Source: Lachnospiraceae bacterium (GTDB lineage Bacteria > Bacillota > Clostridia > Lachnospirales > Lachnospiraceae). From it: a stretch of 64,000 nt of DNA. The notes beneath the pieces were generated by a model. That model did not search any database. It was given only the letters and a program-made list of their open reading frames with translations, and was not told the origin of the DNA. Position 1 is the first letter of the stretch. Every line of letters begins with the position of its first letter. A program made the position numbers and the translations under genes. Location: NCBI GenBank assembly GCA_016286035.1, contig JAEERY010000069.1, positions 47,433 through 111,432 on the forward strand. Direction: 5' to 3'. Positions 52,541 to 61,073 of this stretch are shown in pieces.

Positions 52541-53784
52541 TTCTGATCCCCCTTACTGTATTTACCGATAAGGATACTGGCATTATGCCCTCCGAATCCA
52601 AGCGAATTGCTTAGAGCAAAATAAACTTCTTCATTAAAGCTCTCCCTGCAGTAATTCAGATCCATCTCTTCATCGCACTCCTTCAGTCCGACTGTTCTGT
52701 GAATGTAATCCTCGCTTACTTCCTTTACGCAGGTAATAAACTCAACTGCCCCCGCAGCACCAAGCATATGGCCTACCATGGATTTGGTTGAGTTGATCCT
52801 TATATCCTTTGCATGGTCTTTAAATGCTTTTTTAATCGCTCTTGTCTCAAACAGGTCATTATAGTAAGTGCTTGTTCCGTGTGCGTTTATATATGTGATC
52901 TTTTCCGGTAATACTTCTCCGTCATCAAGTGCATTTGTCATCGCTCTTGCAGCACCTGATCCGTCCTCAAGCGGGCTTGTTATGTGATAGGCATCGGAGG
53001 AGCATCCGTAGCCCAAGACCTCTGCATATATCTTTGCATTTCTTTTCAGGGCATGATCGAGTTCTTCAAGCACAACGATTCCTGCTCCTTCACCCATTAC
53101 AAAGCCGTCCCTGTCCTTATCAAAAGGAATGGCGCATCTGCTTGGATCATCACTTACCGAAAGAGCGTTAAGGGCGCTAAATCCCGCAACACCTATCTCA
53201 ACGATGCTGGCCTCAGTACCTCCCGATACCATGACATCCGCATCGCCGTACTGAATAGCCCTGAAAGCCTCTCCTATTGAGTTTGTCCCTGTTGCACAGG
53301 CTGTAACCACGTTTATGCTCTTTCCCTTAAGGCCAAACATTATGCTCACGTTTCCGCCTGCCATATTTGTAATCATAAGAGGTACGCACATGGGTGAGAC
53401 CTTTGAAGGTCCCCTGTCCAAAAGACGCGTGTATTCACGCTGTACAGTCTGAAGGGAACCTACCCCGTTTCCTATCGAAACTCCGATTCTGTAGGGATCC
53501 TCCGAATCTATATCAAGTCCGGAATCATCTATCGCTTCCTTTGCTGCCGCAACAGCATACTGACTAAACAGTTCCATTCTTCTTGCAGCCTTTTTATCCA
53601 TATATCTTTCAGGTTCAAAATCCTTTACCTGAGCCGCGATATGACACTTATAGTCCGATGTGTCAAAATATGTGATCGGTCCAAACCCGGTCCTGCCGTT
53701 TTTTATCGAATCCCAGAACTCATCTACACTGTTGCCTATCGGTGTTATGGCACCCAGTCCCGTGACCACTACTCTTCTTTTCAT
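52531..53784 (-). CDS. fabF: 3-oxoacyl-ACP synthase II
   Basis: Elongating condensing enzyme. Cys163 is in [15 protein letters not shown], the first His in [11 protein letters not shown] near residue 302, and the second in [12 protein letters not shown] near 338. The N-terminus reads [18 protein letters not shown] and the C-terminus [14 protein letters not shown]. The length is exact for FabF. It overlaps fabZ and follows fabG by 10 bases. Confidence 0.97.
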   Translation of the reverse strand: MKRRVVVTGLGAITPIGNSVDEFWDSIKNGRTGFGPITYFDTSDYKCHIAAQVKDFEPERYMDKKAARRMELFSQYAVAAAKEAIDDSGLDIDSEDPYRIGVSIGNGVGSLQTVQREYTRLLDRGPSKVSPMCVPLMITNMAGGNVSIMFGLKGKSINVVTACATGTNSIGEAFRAIQYGDADVMVSGGTEASIVEIGVAGFSALNALSVSDDPSRCAIPFDKDRDGFVMGEGAGIVVLEELDHALKRNAKIYAEVLGYGCSSDAYHITSPLEDGSGAARAMTNALDDGEVLPEKITYINAHGTSTYYNDLFETRAIKKAFKDHAKDIRINSTKSMVGHMLGAAGAVEFITCVKEVSEDYIHRTVGLKECDEEMDLNYCRESFNEEVYFALSNSLGFGGHNASILIGKYSKGDQKCL

Positions 53785-53794
53785 TTTTATCCCC

Positions 53795-54547
53795 CTAGAT
53801 ACTCATTCCGCCGTCCACACATATCACCTGACCTGTTATATAATCGGCTTTTTCACTTGCCAGAAATGTGACCATATCGGCGATATCCTCAGGTCTGCCG
53901 AATCTTTTAAGCGGTATCATCTGCATGGCGCCTTCCATGGCGGAGCCCGAAAGTTTCTTTGTCATATCCGTTTCGACAAATCCGGGTGCTATCGCATTCA
54001 CGCAGATATTTCTGCTTGCGAGTTCTCTTGCAAGACTCTTTGTAAGGCCTATCATACCGGCCTTTGATGCGGAATAATTCGCCTGGCCCGCATTCCCCAT
54101 CACACCTGATACCGAGGATATATTTATGATCTTTCCGGCTCTTAGCTTTATGAAATTCCTGTACAGATGTCTGATGGTGTTAAAAGCACCCTTGAGATTT
54201 GTTGTGACAACAAGATCAAAATCATCCTCGCTCATCTTTATCATCAGATTGTCTCTTGTCACTCCCGCATTGTTGACCAAAATATCAACCTTTTCATATT
54301 TATCCGTGATCTTTTCGATCATGTTCTTTGTCTCAATAAAGTCGGAAACATCGCACTGCAATGATTCGGCAATGCCTCCTGATGATGTGATAATGTCAAC
54401 GACCTCATCTGCCGCTTCTTTGGAGCCGCAGTAATTGACAATCACCTTTGCACCGCACTGTGCAAGCTGTATCGCTATCTGTTTTCCGATGCCGCGGCCT
54501 GCTCCCGTTACAAGAGCGACCTTATCCTTTAAGTCATAGTTAGACAT
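53795..54547 (-). CDS. fabG: 3-oxoacyl-ACP reductase
   Basis: NADPH-dependent SDR enzyme. VTGAGRGIGKQIAIQLA is the cofactor loop, LVNNAGVTRDNL the second motif, and ISSVSGVMGNAGQANYSASK holds the catalytic Ser, Tyr and Lys. PGFVETDMTK and SGLP-like ITGQVICVDGGMSI end the protein, as in FabG. The length of 250 residues is normal. Confidence 0.96.
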   Translation of the reverse strand: MSNYDLKDKVALVTGAGRGIGKQIAIQLAQCGAKVIVNYCGSKEAADEVVDIITSSGGIAESLQCDVSDFIETKNMIEKITDKYEKVDILVNNAGVTRDNLMIKMSEDDFDLVVTTNLKGAFNTIRHLYRNFIKLRAGKIINISSVSGVMGNAGQANYSASKAGMIGLTKSLARELASRNICVNAIAPGFVETDMTKKLSGSAMEGAMQMIPLKRFGRPEDIADMVTFLASEKADYITGQVICVDGGMSI

Positions 54548-54556
54548 ATGCTCTCC

Positions 54557-55477
54557 TTACTGCATAAGTTCGTTCAGTTTCTCAAGATCATCATATTTTT
54601 CGATGTTTATCACCTTAAGCTTACTGTCTGTCTTTTTAATAAATCCCGCTATTGTCTTTCCCGGTCCTATCTCCACATATGTATCCACGCCCATCTTACG
54701 CATGAGCATGATGCTCTCCCTGAATCTGACTTTGCTTGAGACCTGTCTTACCAAGAGGTCTTTTATCAAATCCTTATCCTCTATCAGCTCAGCCAAAGTA
54801 TTGGACACATAAGGGATCTTTATCTCATTTACCGTCTTATCCTTAAGCGCTTCTTCAAGTCTTTTTGATGCCGGCAAAAGAAGCTTTGAGTGAAAAGGTC
54901 CGCTCACGTTTAACCTGACGCATCTTCTGGCTCCCGCATTGCTCAGACTCTCTCCTGCCGCTGTCACAGCCTCTTCCTTTCCCGAGATCACTGTCTGTCC
55001 GGGACAGTTATCATTTGCGACGGATACTATCCCATCTGTCTCATCACAGATCTTCTCAACCTCTTCCGGATCAAGTCCCAGGACAGCCATCATGGCTCCT
55101 CCTTTAGGGTAAGCTTCCTGCATGCACTTTCCTCTGATTCTTATAAGCTCAAATATATCCTTAAGATCCATTGCACCGGTTGCAGCAATGGCTGCATATT
55201 CCCCCAGGCTCAGCCCCGCACACATATCAGGTCTTATGCCTTTTTTCAGGACCTCTTTAAGCATTGCGACCTCTGTTGTAAGAAGAGCTATCTGTGTGTA
55301 TTCGGTAATATCAAGATCTTCGTTTTGTGTAAAACAGAGCTTTTCAACATCAACTTTTGATGCCTCTTTTGCCAGTCTGTAGATATCTCTTGCTTCAGGG
55401 GAGTTATCATAAAAATCTTTTCCCATCATGGGTGTCTGTACGCCCTGACCCGGAAATACAAATGCTATCTTTCCCAT
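54557..55477 (-). CDS. fabD: Malonyl-CoA:ACP transacylase
   Basis: Loads malonyl groups onto ACP. FVFPGQGVQTPMMGKDF opens the protein, the catalytic Ser90 lies in AGLSLGEYAA, the His is in NVSGPFHSKLL near residue 200, and VEIGPGKTIAGFIKK ends the core. QTVISGKEEAV matches the family Gln. It overlaps fabK by 13 bases and precedes fabG by 9. Confidence 0.96.
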   Translation of the reverse strand: MGKIAFVFPGQGVQTPMMGKDFYDNSPEARDIYRLAKEASKVDVEKLCFTQNEDLDITEYTQIALLTTEVAMLKEVLKKGIRPDMCAGLSLGEYAAIAATGAMDLKDIFELIRIRGKCMQEAYPKGGAMMAVLGLDPEEVEKICDETDGIVSVANDNCPGQTVISGKEEAVTAAGESLSNAGARRCVRLNVSGPFHSKLLLPASKRLEEALKDKTVNEIKIPYVSNTLAELIEDKDLIKDLLVRQVSSKVRFRESIMLMRKMGVDTYVEIGPGKTIAGFIKKTDSKLKVINIEKYDDLEKLNELMQ

Positions 55478-56409
55478 AATCTTCCTCTTGTCAAAATGAT
55501 ATCTTTTGCTTCGGCGACTATCTTATCAACTATTTCCCTGCAGCTTTTTTCTTCGCTTATAAGTCCTGAGATCTGACCCGCCATCACGGTACCGAGAGTT
55601 ACATCTCCGTCGATGACCGCATTCCTTAAAGATCCAAGAGTCAGTTTTTCAAGTTCCATAAAGTCGGCTCCCGATCTTTCCAGTTCAATATACTGTCTTG
55701 TCATCCGGTTTCTGAGACACCTGACGGGATGACCCGTACTGACTCCCGTAACTGCCGAATCGATGTCCGTGGCTTTGATGACTTTCTTTTTATAGTTTTC
55801 ATGAACGATCGATTCTTTCGCCACAACAAATCTAGTTCCCATCTGGACAGCCTGTGCACCCAGCATAAGAGCTGCTGCCATTCCGCGACCGTCTGCGATG
55901 CCTCCTGCCGCTATGACGGGGATCTTTACCGCATCACACACCTGCGGAACAAGTGCCATAGTGGTCGTCTGTCCGATATGACCGCCGCTTTCCATTCCCT
56001 CGGCGATAACAGCATCCGCTCCGCCTCTTTCCATAAGACGCGCAAGAGCAACACTGGCAACGACAGGGATCACCTTTACGCCTGCTTCTTTCCACATTTC
56101 CATGTACTTTGCGGGATTACCCGCACCTGTAGTCACTACTCTTACCCCTTCTTCAACTATCACCTTTGCAACTTCATCAGCATTTGGATTAAGTAACATC
56201 ACATTGACTCCAAACGGCTTGTCAGAGAGCATCCTGCATTTTCTTATCTCTTCTCTTACTATATCTGCCGGTGCGGATGCGGCTCCGATGATCCCCAGTC
56301 CTCCCGCATTCGATACTGCCGCTGCCAGGTTGTGTTCAGCCACCCATGCCATGCCCCCCTGTATGACAGGATATTCAATTTCCAAAAGTTGTGTGATCTT
56401 CGTCTTCAT
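55465..56409 (-). CDS. fabK: Enoyl-ACP reductase II (FMN type)
   Basis: Last step of the elongation cycle. The TIM-barrel enzyme starts with LLEIEYPVIQGGMAWVAEH and shows GLGIIGAASAPA, FGVNVMLLNPNAD, EGMESGGHIGQTTTMALVPQ and VIAAGGIADGRGMAAALMLG, all typical of FabK. The context inside the operon separates it from nitronate monooxygenases of the same fold. No FabI is present here. FabK-containing species are insensitive to triclosan (established knowledge). Confidence 0.95.
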   Translation of the reverse strand: MKTKITQLLEIEYPVIQGGMAWVAEHNLAAAVSNAGGLGIIGAASAPADIVREEIRKCRMLSDKPFGVNVMLLNPNADEVAKVIVEEGVRVVTTGAGNPAKYMEMWKEAGVKVIPVVASVALARLMERGGADAVIAEGMESGGHIGQTTTMALVPQVCDAVKIPVIAAGGIADGRGMAAALMLGAQAVQMGTRFVVAKESIVHENYKKKVIKATDIDSAVTGVSTGHPVRCLRNRMTRQYIELERSGADFMELEKLTLGSLRNAVIDGDVTLGTVMAGQISGLISEEKSCREIVDKIVAEAKDIILTRGRLWER

Positions 56410-56412
56410 GGA

Positions 56413-56640
56413 TCAGCCTGCTTTTTTCTCAATGTAATCAAGTAACGCGCCAACAGTCGTGATACCTTCGAGATCCTCTGAGGGTATCTCTGTGCCAAAC
56501 TCGTCCTCAAATTCCATAACAAGATCAAAAAGATCAAGTGAATCCGCATTGAGATCTTCCTTGAATCTTGTTTTTTCCGTGATCTCAACTCCGTCCAGTC
56601 CCAGTTTCTCTTCAATAATCTGTGCGATTTTTTCCAGCAT
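56413..56640 (-). CDS. acpP: Acyl carrier protein
   Basis: A 75-residue helical carrier. Ser34 in LNADSLDLFDLVMEFE takes the phosphopantetheine arm. I start it at 56640 (MLEKIAQ): AAGGAG at 56650-56655 lies 9 bases upstream. A longer frame to 56661 would place that site inside the gene. It is the first gene of the fatty-acid operon, after the FabT operators. Confidence 0.96.
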   Translation of the reverse strand: MLEKIAQIIEEKLGLDGVEITEKTRFKEDLNADSLDLFDLVMEFEDEFGTEIPSEDLEGITTVGALLDYIEKKAG

Positions 56641-56709
56641 TTTTCTCTTCTCCTTTACCATCCGTACTGCTTTAGCACACCTCTTTATGTAGTTTCAAAA
56701 ACCACTTAT

Positions 56710-56784
56710 TTTGATTTTCAAATAATTTGATTATCAAAATATCTATCGATGAGAATCATAATACAAAATACTTTGAGAGTCAAG
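56710..56784. promoter_or_regulatory. FabT-like operators and promoter of the fatty-acid operon
   Basis: The minus-strand promoter is TTGACT (56778-56783), 17 bases, TATGAT (56755-56760). Three palindromes match the FabT TTTGA-3-TCAAA pattern: perfect copies at 56710-56722 and 56726-56738, 16 bases centre to centre, downstream of the -10, and one copy with a single mismatch at 56772-56784 covering the -35. Confidence 0.9.
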
Positions 56785-56794
56785 ATATTTTTTC

Positions 56795-56838
56795 AAAAAA
56801 ACAAAACCCTGCAAGCCTCATTGGGTTCACAGGGTTTT
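56795..56838 (-). terminator. Terminator of the hydrogenase-maturation operon
   Basis: AAAACCCTG and CAGGGTTTT stems with an 18-base loop region, followed on the minus strand by GTTTTTTTG. It lies about 20 bases after hydG. Confidence 0.9.
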
Positions 56839-56858
56839 ATCTGTATGTTCAAGATATA

Positions 56859-58307
56859 TCAGAATCTGAAATCTCTTCTGTTTGATGATCTTATGTCATT
56901 GATATTCTTAAGAGCGATCTGTCTTACCTTGTCATTGGGGATGTTCTTAAGTTCATCTTCGATCATTTTGTATCCCGTCTCCTTGGTCTCTTTGGATGCA
57001 TAATCCTCAAGATACTCGGCAAGAGTCATAAGCGCATTGGGATGACAGCAGTTTAATATCTGACCGTTCTTGCAAAGACTCATGAAGCGGTCACCTGTCC
57101 TGCCTTCCCTGTAGCATGCCGTGCAGAATGACGGTATATGTCCCGTCTGCATAAGCCAGTGAACGACTTCATCGAGCGTACGCTGATCGGATACATCAAA
57201 CTGTTCAGTATCGTGGGGCCTTTCTTCCTCGGTATATCCCCCGACAGATGTTCTTGATGCGCCGCTTACCTGGGAAACACCGACTCTTAGCATCTTTCTT
57301 CTTACTTCCTCTGATTCTCTTGTCGAAACTATCATTCCGGTATAAGGTACGGCAAGACGGATGCATGCGGCGATCTTTGTAAAGGTCTCATCATCGATAC
57401 CGTTATCAAACATATCCGGATCTATATCGTCGGCTCTCTTTACCCTTGGAACACTTATCGTATGAGGACCTACGCCGTGAACTGCCTCAAGGTGTTCAGC
57501 ATGCATTATAAGACCCGCAAACTCATACTTGTACATCTCAAGTCCAAACAAAACTCCAAGACCTACATCGTCTATTCCGCCTTCCATTGCCCTGTCCATC
57601 GCCTCGGTGTGATAGTCATAATCATGCTTGGGACCCGTGGGATGAAGCTTTAGATAGCTTTCCTTGTGATAGGTCTCCTGAAACAGGATATAAGTACCTA
57701 TTCCGGCATCCTTTAGTCTTTTATAGTTCTCAACCGTGGTCGCGGCTATATTGACATTTACACGTCTTATATCGCCGTTTTTATGATGAACGCTGTATAT
57801 CGTATTTATGCAGTCCAGGATATATTCGATCGGATTGTTTACGGGATCCTCTCCCGCTTCTATGGCAAGGCGCTTATGTCCCATATCCTGCAATGCGATG
57901 ACCTCTGCCTTTACCTCTTCCTGCGTAAGCTTCTTTCTTGCTATATGCTTGTTCTTAAGATGATAAGGACAGTACAGACATCCGTTCACACAGTAGTTTG
58001 AAAGATACAGCGGAGCAAATAGGACTATCCTGTTTCCGTAGAAAGCCAGCTTGATCTCCTCTGCTATCTCATACATCCTTTCTATCTTTTCGGGTATCTC
58101 GCATGCAAGCAGCACGCTTGCTTCCCTGTGTGTCAGTCCCTTACAGGTACACCCGTTTCCGTTTTTTACCGGTCTTGCCTTTTCAAGTATCCTGTCTATC
58201 AGTTCGACGTTATCCTTGTTCTCCTGCGCGTAAGCGAGTGTAGCTTTGATCTCCTCATCATTGATGAACTCGTCCGCTTTTAATGATCTGGGATCATATT
58301 TTGCCAT
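56859..58307 (-). CDS. hydG: [FeFe]-hydrogenase maturase HydG (radical SAM tyrosine lyase)
   Basis: Cleaves tyrosine to make the CO and cyanide ligands of the H-cluster. The radical SAM motif is Cys-x3-Cys-x2-Cys in NYCVNGCLYCPYH. The C-terminal second cluster motif is present as SFCTACYREGRTGDRF, with the third Cys in QILNCCHPN. GVGPHTISVPRVKRA and GASRTSVGGY are HydG stretches that ThiH lacks. I place the start at 58307 (MAKYDPRS): AAGGAGA is 8 bases upstream, and the frame beyond has no site. The length is about 482 residues. Confidence 0.96.
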   Translation of the reverse strand: MAKYDPRSLKADEFINDEEIKATLAYAQENKDNVELIDRILEKARPVKNGNGCTCKGLTHREASVLLACEIPEKIERMYEIAEEIKLAFYGNRIVLFAPLYLSNYCVNGCLYCPYHLKNKHIARKKLTQEEVKAEVIALQDMGHKRLAIEAGEDPVNNPIEYILDCINTIYSVHHKNGDIRRVNVNIAATTVENYKRLKDAGIGTYILFQETYHKESYLKLHPTGPKHDYDYHTEAMDRAMEGGIDDVGLGVLFGLEMYKYEFAGLIMHAEHLEAVHGVGPHTISVPRVKRADDIDPDMFDNGIDDETFTKIAACIRLAVPYTGMIVSTRESEEVRRKMLRVGVSQVSGASRTSVGGYTEEERPHDTEQFDVSDQRTLDEVVHWLMQTGHIPSFCTACYREGRTGDRFMSLCKNGQILNCCHPNALMTLAEYLEDYASKETKETGYKMIEDELKNIPNDKVRQIALKNINDIRSSNRRDFRF

Positions 58308-58345
58308 GTTTATTATCTCCTTATTTTTCATAACCGTTTTGCGGT

Positions 58346-59407
58346 TTATTTTTCTTTGACTCTCGGTGAATCTCCCCTGTCGACAACAAGTCTGCATCCT
58401 GTCATCTTTATTCTTTCTTCAAGGCATCCCCTGCACTGGGCAGACTCTTCGCCTGTGCAGATCTTATTGTCATAAAGCTCATATTTCTTTCTTACAGAAA
58501 CCGGAGAAAGATTCGGCATCACAACATTGGCTCCTGCCATTATCCCCTTTTCCCTGCCTTTGGGATCGATCGTACCTAAAGCCGTTGTGGCAGGCAGCAA
58601 TATATCCGGCAGCATCAGGCGTATCACGGACAGCAGAAACAGTGTCAGTTCAAGGCTGCCTTTAGCCTCATCTCTAAACGGTGTGTTGTGATGGGGGATA
58701 AAGGGGCCTATGCCGCACATATCCGGTTTGAACTGTTCAATAAAAACAAGATCCTTTGCAAGTGTCTTTGGTGTCTGGTAGGGGGAACCCACCATGAATC
58801 CGCATCCCACCTGGTATCCGATGTCTTTAAGATCATGAAGACATCTCATCCTGTTATCAAATGACATCTCCTTGGGATGAAGCAGTTCATAATGCTTATG
58901 GTCCGCAGTCTCATGACGCAAAAGATATCTGTCGGCACCTGCATCAAAAAGCGCCTGATAGCTCTCTCTTTTTCTTTCTCCCATTGAAAGTGTTACGGCA
59001 CAGTCAGGATGAGCTTTCTTTAAAGAGGCGACTATATCGCACAGCACATCATCGGTAAAGAAAGCATCTTCTCCGCCCTGTAATACAAAGGTGCGAAATC
59101 CGAGCTCATAACCCTCATCGGCACAGGAGCAGATCTCTTCTTTTGAAAGGCGGTAGCGTTTGGCCTCACTGTTATCTTTCCTTATGCCGCAGTAAAGACA
59201 GTTGTTTTTGCATATGCTGCTTATCTCTATAAGTCCCCTGGTATAGACCGCATCCCCGAATACGGCTTTTCTTTTCCGGGTGGCGAGTCTTCCCAGCATT
59301 TCAAGTGCCTGATCATCCCTTAAGATTATCAGCTGTTCATATTCATCCGGTGAAAGGGTTCCTTTATCTTCAAGTTTTTCAATAAGTTTCCTCTCACGTA
59401 TATCCAT
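58346..59407 (-). CDS. hydE: [FeFe]-hydrogenase maturase HydE (radical SAM)
   Basis: Radical SAM enzyme that builds the organometallic precursor of the H-cluster. The cluster motif is ISSICKNNCLYCGIR. FVLQGGEDAFFTDD and LRHETADHKHYELLHP, CGFMVGSPYQTPKTLAKDL and GPFIPHHNTPF are HydE family stretches. The C-terminus also has several Cys residues (CTGEESAQCRGC), as in forms with an extra cluster. Its start overlaps the hydF stop by 14 bases. Confidence 0.96.
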   Translation of the reverse strand: MDIRERKLIEKLEDKGTLSPDEYEQLIILRDDQALEMLGRLATRKRKAVFGDAVYTRGLIEISSICKNNCLYCGIRKDNSEAKRYRLSKEEICSCADEGYELGFRTFVLQGGEDAFFTDDVLCDIVASLKKAHPDCAVTLSMGERKRESYQALFDAGADRYLLRHETADHKHYELLHPKEMSFDNRMRCLHDLKDIGYQVGCGFMVGSPYQTPKTLAKDLVFIEQFKPDMCGIGPFIPHHNTPFRDEAKGSLELTLFLLSVIRLMLPDILLPATTALGTIDPKGREKGIMAGANVVMPNLSPVSVRKKYELYDNKICTGEESAQCRGCLEERIKMTGCRLVVDRGDSPRVKEK

Positions 59408-60611
59408 CCTTATCCTCCGTCAAAAGGCAGTGAAATGAAGGAAGCATCCTAAGGCTGCGTTCAAGGATTCCTGTCATAAAAGCTATGACTATTCCGTAGT
59501 TTACAAACGGCACTCCCTGTTTTTGTGCCGACTCCATACGCGCACGTATGGTATTCTCGGTGAGCATGCAGCCGCCGCAATGTATAACGATCTTATAAGG
59601 GGTAAGGTCTTCGGGAAACTCATTGCCCGAACAGGTCTCTATCAGCAGATCCTTTCCCGTATATGTTCTTAACCAGTTCGGGATCTTTACCGTTCCTATA
59701 TCATTGCACTGTCTGTGATGCGTGCAGCCTTCAGCCAAAAGTATCCTGTCTTTATCATTCAGGTTCTTAACGGCATTCACACCCTTTATTGCAATTTCCA
59801 AAAAGCCCTTATATCTTGCCATCAGGATCGAGAATGATGTCAGCCCTATCTCATCGGGCACGGCTTCTGAAACCTTTTTGAATGCCTGACTGTCGGTTAT
59901 GACAAGTGCGGGTTTTATCCCCTGTTTTTTAAGCAGTATCTCAAGCTCCGTGTCCCTGCATACGACGGGAATCGCACCGGAATCCATAAGGTCCCTTATC
60001 GCCAGCTGCTGAGGCAGTATAAGCCTTCCCTTGGGTGCGGACTCATCGATAGGACATACGAGAATACAAAGATCACCCTGTTTTACCAGGTCACCCGCAA
60101 GTCTTTTTTCATTTCTTTCGGGTATCAGGCGCGCAAGTCTTTCCTTAAGAGCATCTATTCCTTCTCCTGTAAGGCAGCTTACACTGACAGCTTCCTCTAT
60201 AGCGGGGCAGTCCGATACCATATCCGTCTTGTTTGAGACGATAAGATAAGGGATATCTCTTTCCTTAATCAGTGCAAGAAGCTCCTTATCCGTATCTGTG
60301 ATACCGTTATTGGCATCAGTGACAAGGACCGCTATATCACAGGTCTTTAGGATGTCTCTTGTCTTTTTGATACGCTTTTCTCCAAGCTTTCCGTCATCGT
60401 CAAACCCGGGGGTGTCAATTATCACAACCGGTCCCAAAGGCAATAGCTCCATAGCCTTTTTAACGGGATCGGTGGTCGTACCTTTTACATCGGATACCAC
60501 CGAAAGATCCTGAGCGGTTATACGGTTTACCAGGCTTGATTTTCCTGCATTTCTTATACCGAAAAAACCTATATGTGTCCTTTCTCCTGAAGGTGTTTCA
60601 TTTAAACTCAT
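59394..60611 (-). CDS. hydF: [FeFe]-hydrogenase maturase HydF (GTPase scaffold)
   Basis: Scaffold that assembles the diiron unit and hands it to the hydrogenase. The GTPase domain has FGIRNAGKSSLVNR, GTTTDPVKK, IDTPGFDDDG and VSNKTD. The C-terminal cluster-binding part has EGCTHHRQCNDIG and VIHCGGCML, matching the Cys-x-His and His-Cys-x-x-Cys pattern. I place the start at 60611 (MSLNETP): AAGGAG lies at 60618-60624. A frame to 60653 would pass through the terminator. About 405 residues, normal length. Confidence 0.96.
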   Translation of the reverse strand: MSLNETPSGERTHIGFFGIRNAGKSSLVNRITAQDLSVVSDVKGTTTDPVKKAMELLPLGPVVIIDTPGFDDDGKLGEKRIKKTRDILKTCDIAVLVTDANNGITDTDKELLALIKERDIPYLIVSNKTDMVSDCPAIEEAVSVSCLTGEGIDALKERLARLIPERNEKRLAGDLVKQGDLCILVCPIDESAPKGRLILPQQLAIRDLMDSGAIPVVCRDTELEILLKKQGIKPALVITDSQAFKKVSEAVPDEIGLTSFSILMARYKGFLEIAIKGVNAVKNLNDKDRILLAEGCTHHRQCNDIGTVKIPNWLRTYTGKDLLIETCSGNEFPEDLTPYKIVIHCGGCMLTENTIRARMESAQKQGVPFVNYGIVIAFMTGILERSLRMLPSFHCLLTEDKDGYT

Positions 60612-60628
60612 GTTTTTCTCCTTAAGAT

Positions 60629-60755
60629 AAAAAACACCGCCATTCCCGGACAAGGGTACAGCGGTAGTGTAAAATCCAATCTGCTATTCCATCTTGTCTT
60701 TCGCCTCAAGTTTAGTTTCGGCGTCAGGGGATGTATTTTTGTATTAAGTTATCGT
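60629..60755 (-). ncRNA. Candidate structured regulatory leader of hydF
   Basis: The 150 bases between the TM1266 gene and hydF hold conserved-looking RNA structure. Hairpin one is CGCC/GGCG at 60702-60723. The 3' part is a terminator-like hairpin (CCGC/GCGG and CCC/GGG, 60634-60670) followed by TTTTTT, 5 bases before the hydF ribosome-binding site. GACAAG at 60693-60698 can pair with CTTGTC in the loop of that hairpin (60649-60654), a possible pseudoknot. I cannot match it to a riboswitch class I know. It may be an attenuator responding to a metabolite or to hydrogenase-maturation state. Confidence 0.6.
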
Positions 60756-60760
60756 TATCA

Positions 60761-61006
60761 TCAGACTTTGGAATAAGTTGCCTTTGCGGTTATCCCTTTG
60801 ATCCTTCCCAATGCACCTGTTAAAGAATTGATCTCATCATTGGGAGCATCTATTGCTATGCATATGATGTTTATGTTCTTTTGTCTGTAGGGAATTCCCA
60901 TACGTCCTATGATATGTTTTGAGAAGCGGTGCAAAAGCTCGTTGAGCTCACCAACCGCATCTTCATTTTCAACTATGATGCTCAGTACGGCAACACGATT
61001 TTCCAT
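60761..61006 (-). CDS. TM1266-family putative iron-only hydrogenase regulator
   Basis: An 81-residue ACT-like protein of the NikR-C-terminal fold type. It reads RVAVLSIIVENEDAVGELNE, HIIGRMGIPYR and NINIICIAIDAPNDEINSL, then GALGRIKGITAKATY, a near-perfect match to the family found beside hydEFG in clostridia and Thermotoga. There is no DNA-binding domain, so regulation would need a partner or RNA. It has its own promoter and precedes the structured hydF leader. Confidence 0.92.
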   Translation of the reverse strand: MENRVAVLSIIVENEDAVGELNELLHRFSKHIIGRMGIPYRQKNINIICIAIDAPNDEINSLTGALGRIKGITAKATYSKV

Positions 61007-61026
61007 TAGTCTTATCTCCCGGTTAT

Positions 61027-61055
61027 ATTATCATGTAAAGGATATAAAAGTTCAA
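61027..61055 (-). promoter_or_regulatory. Promoter of the TM1266-hydFEG unit
   Basis: Minus-strand TTGAAC (61050-61055), 17-base spacer, GATAAT (61027-61032), about 20 bases before the start codon. Confidence 0.65.
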
Positions 61056-61073
61056 TATTTATATTTCAGCTGT

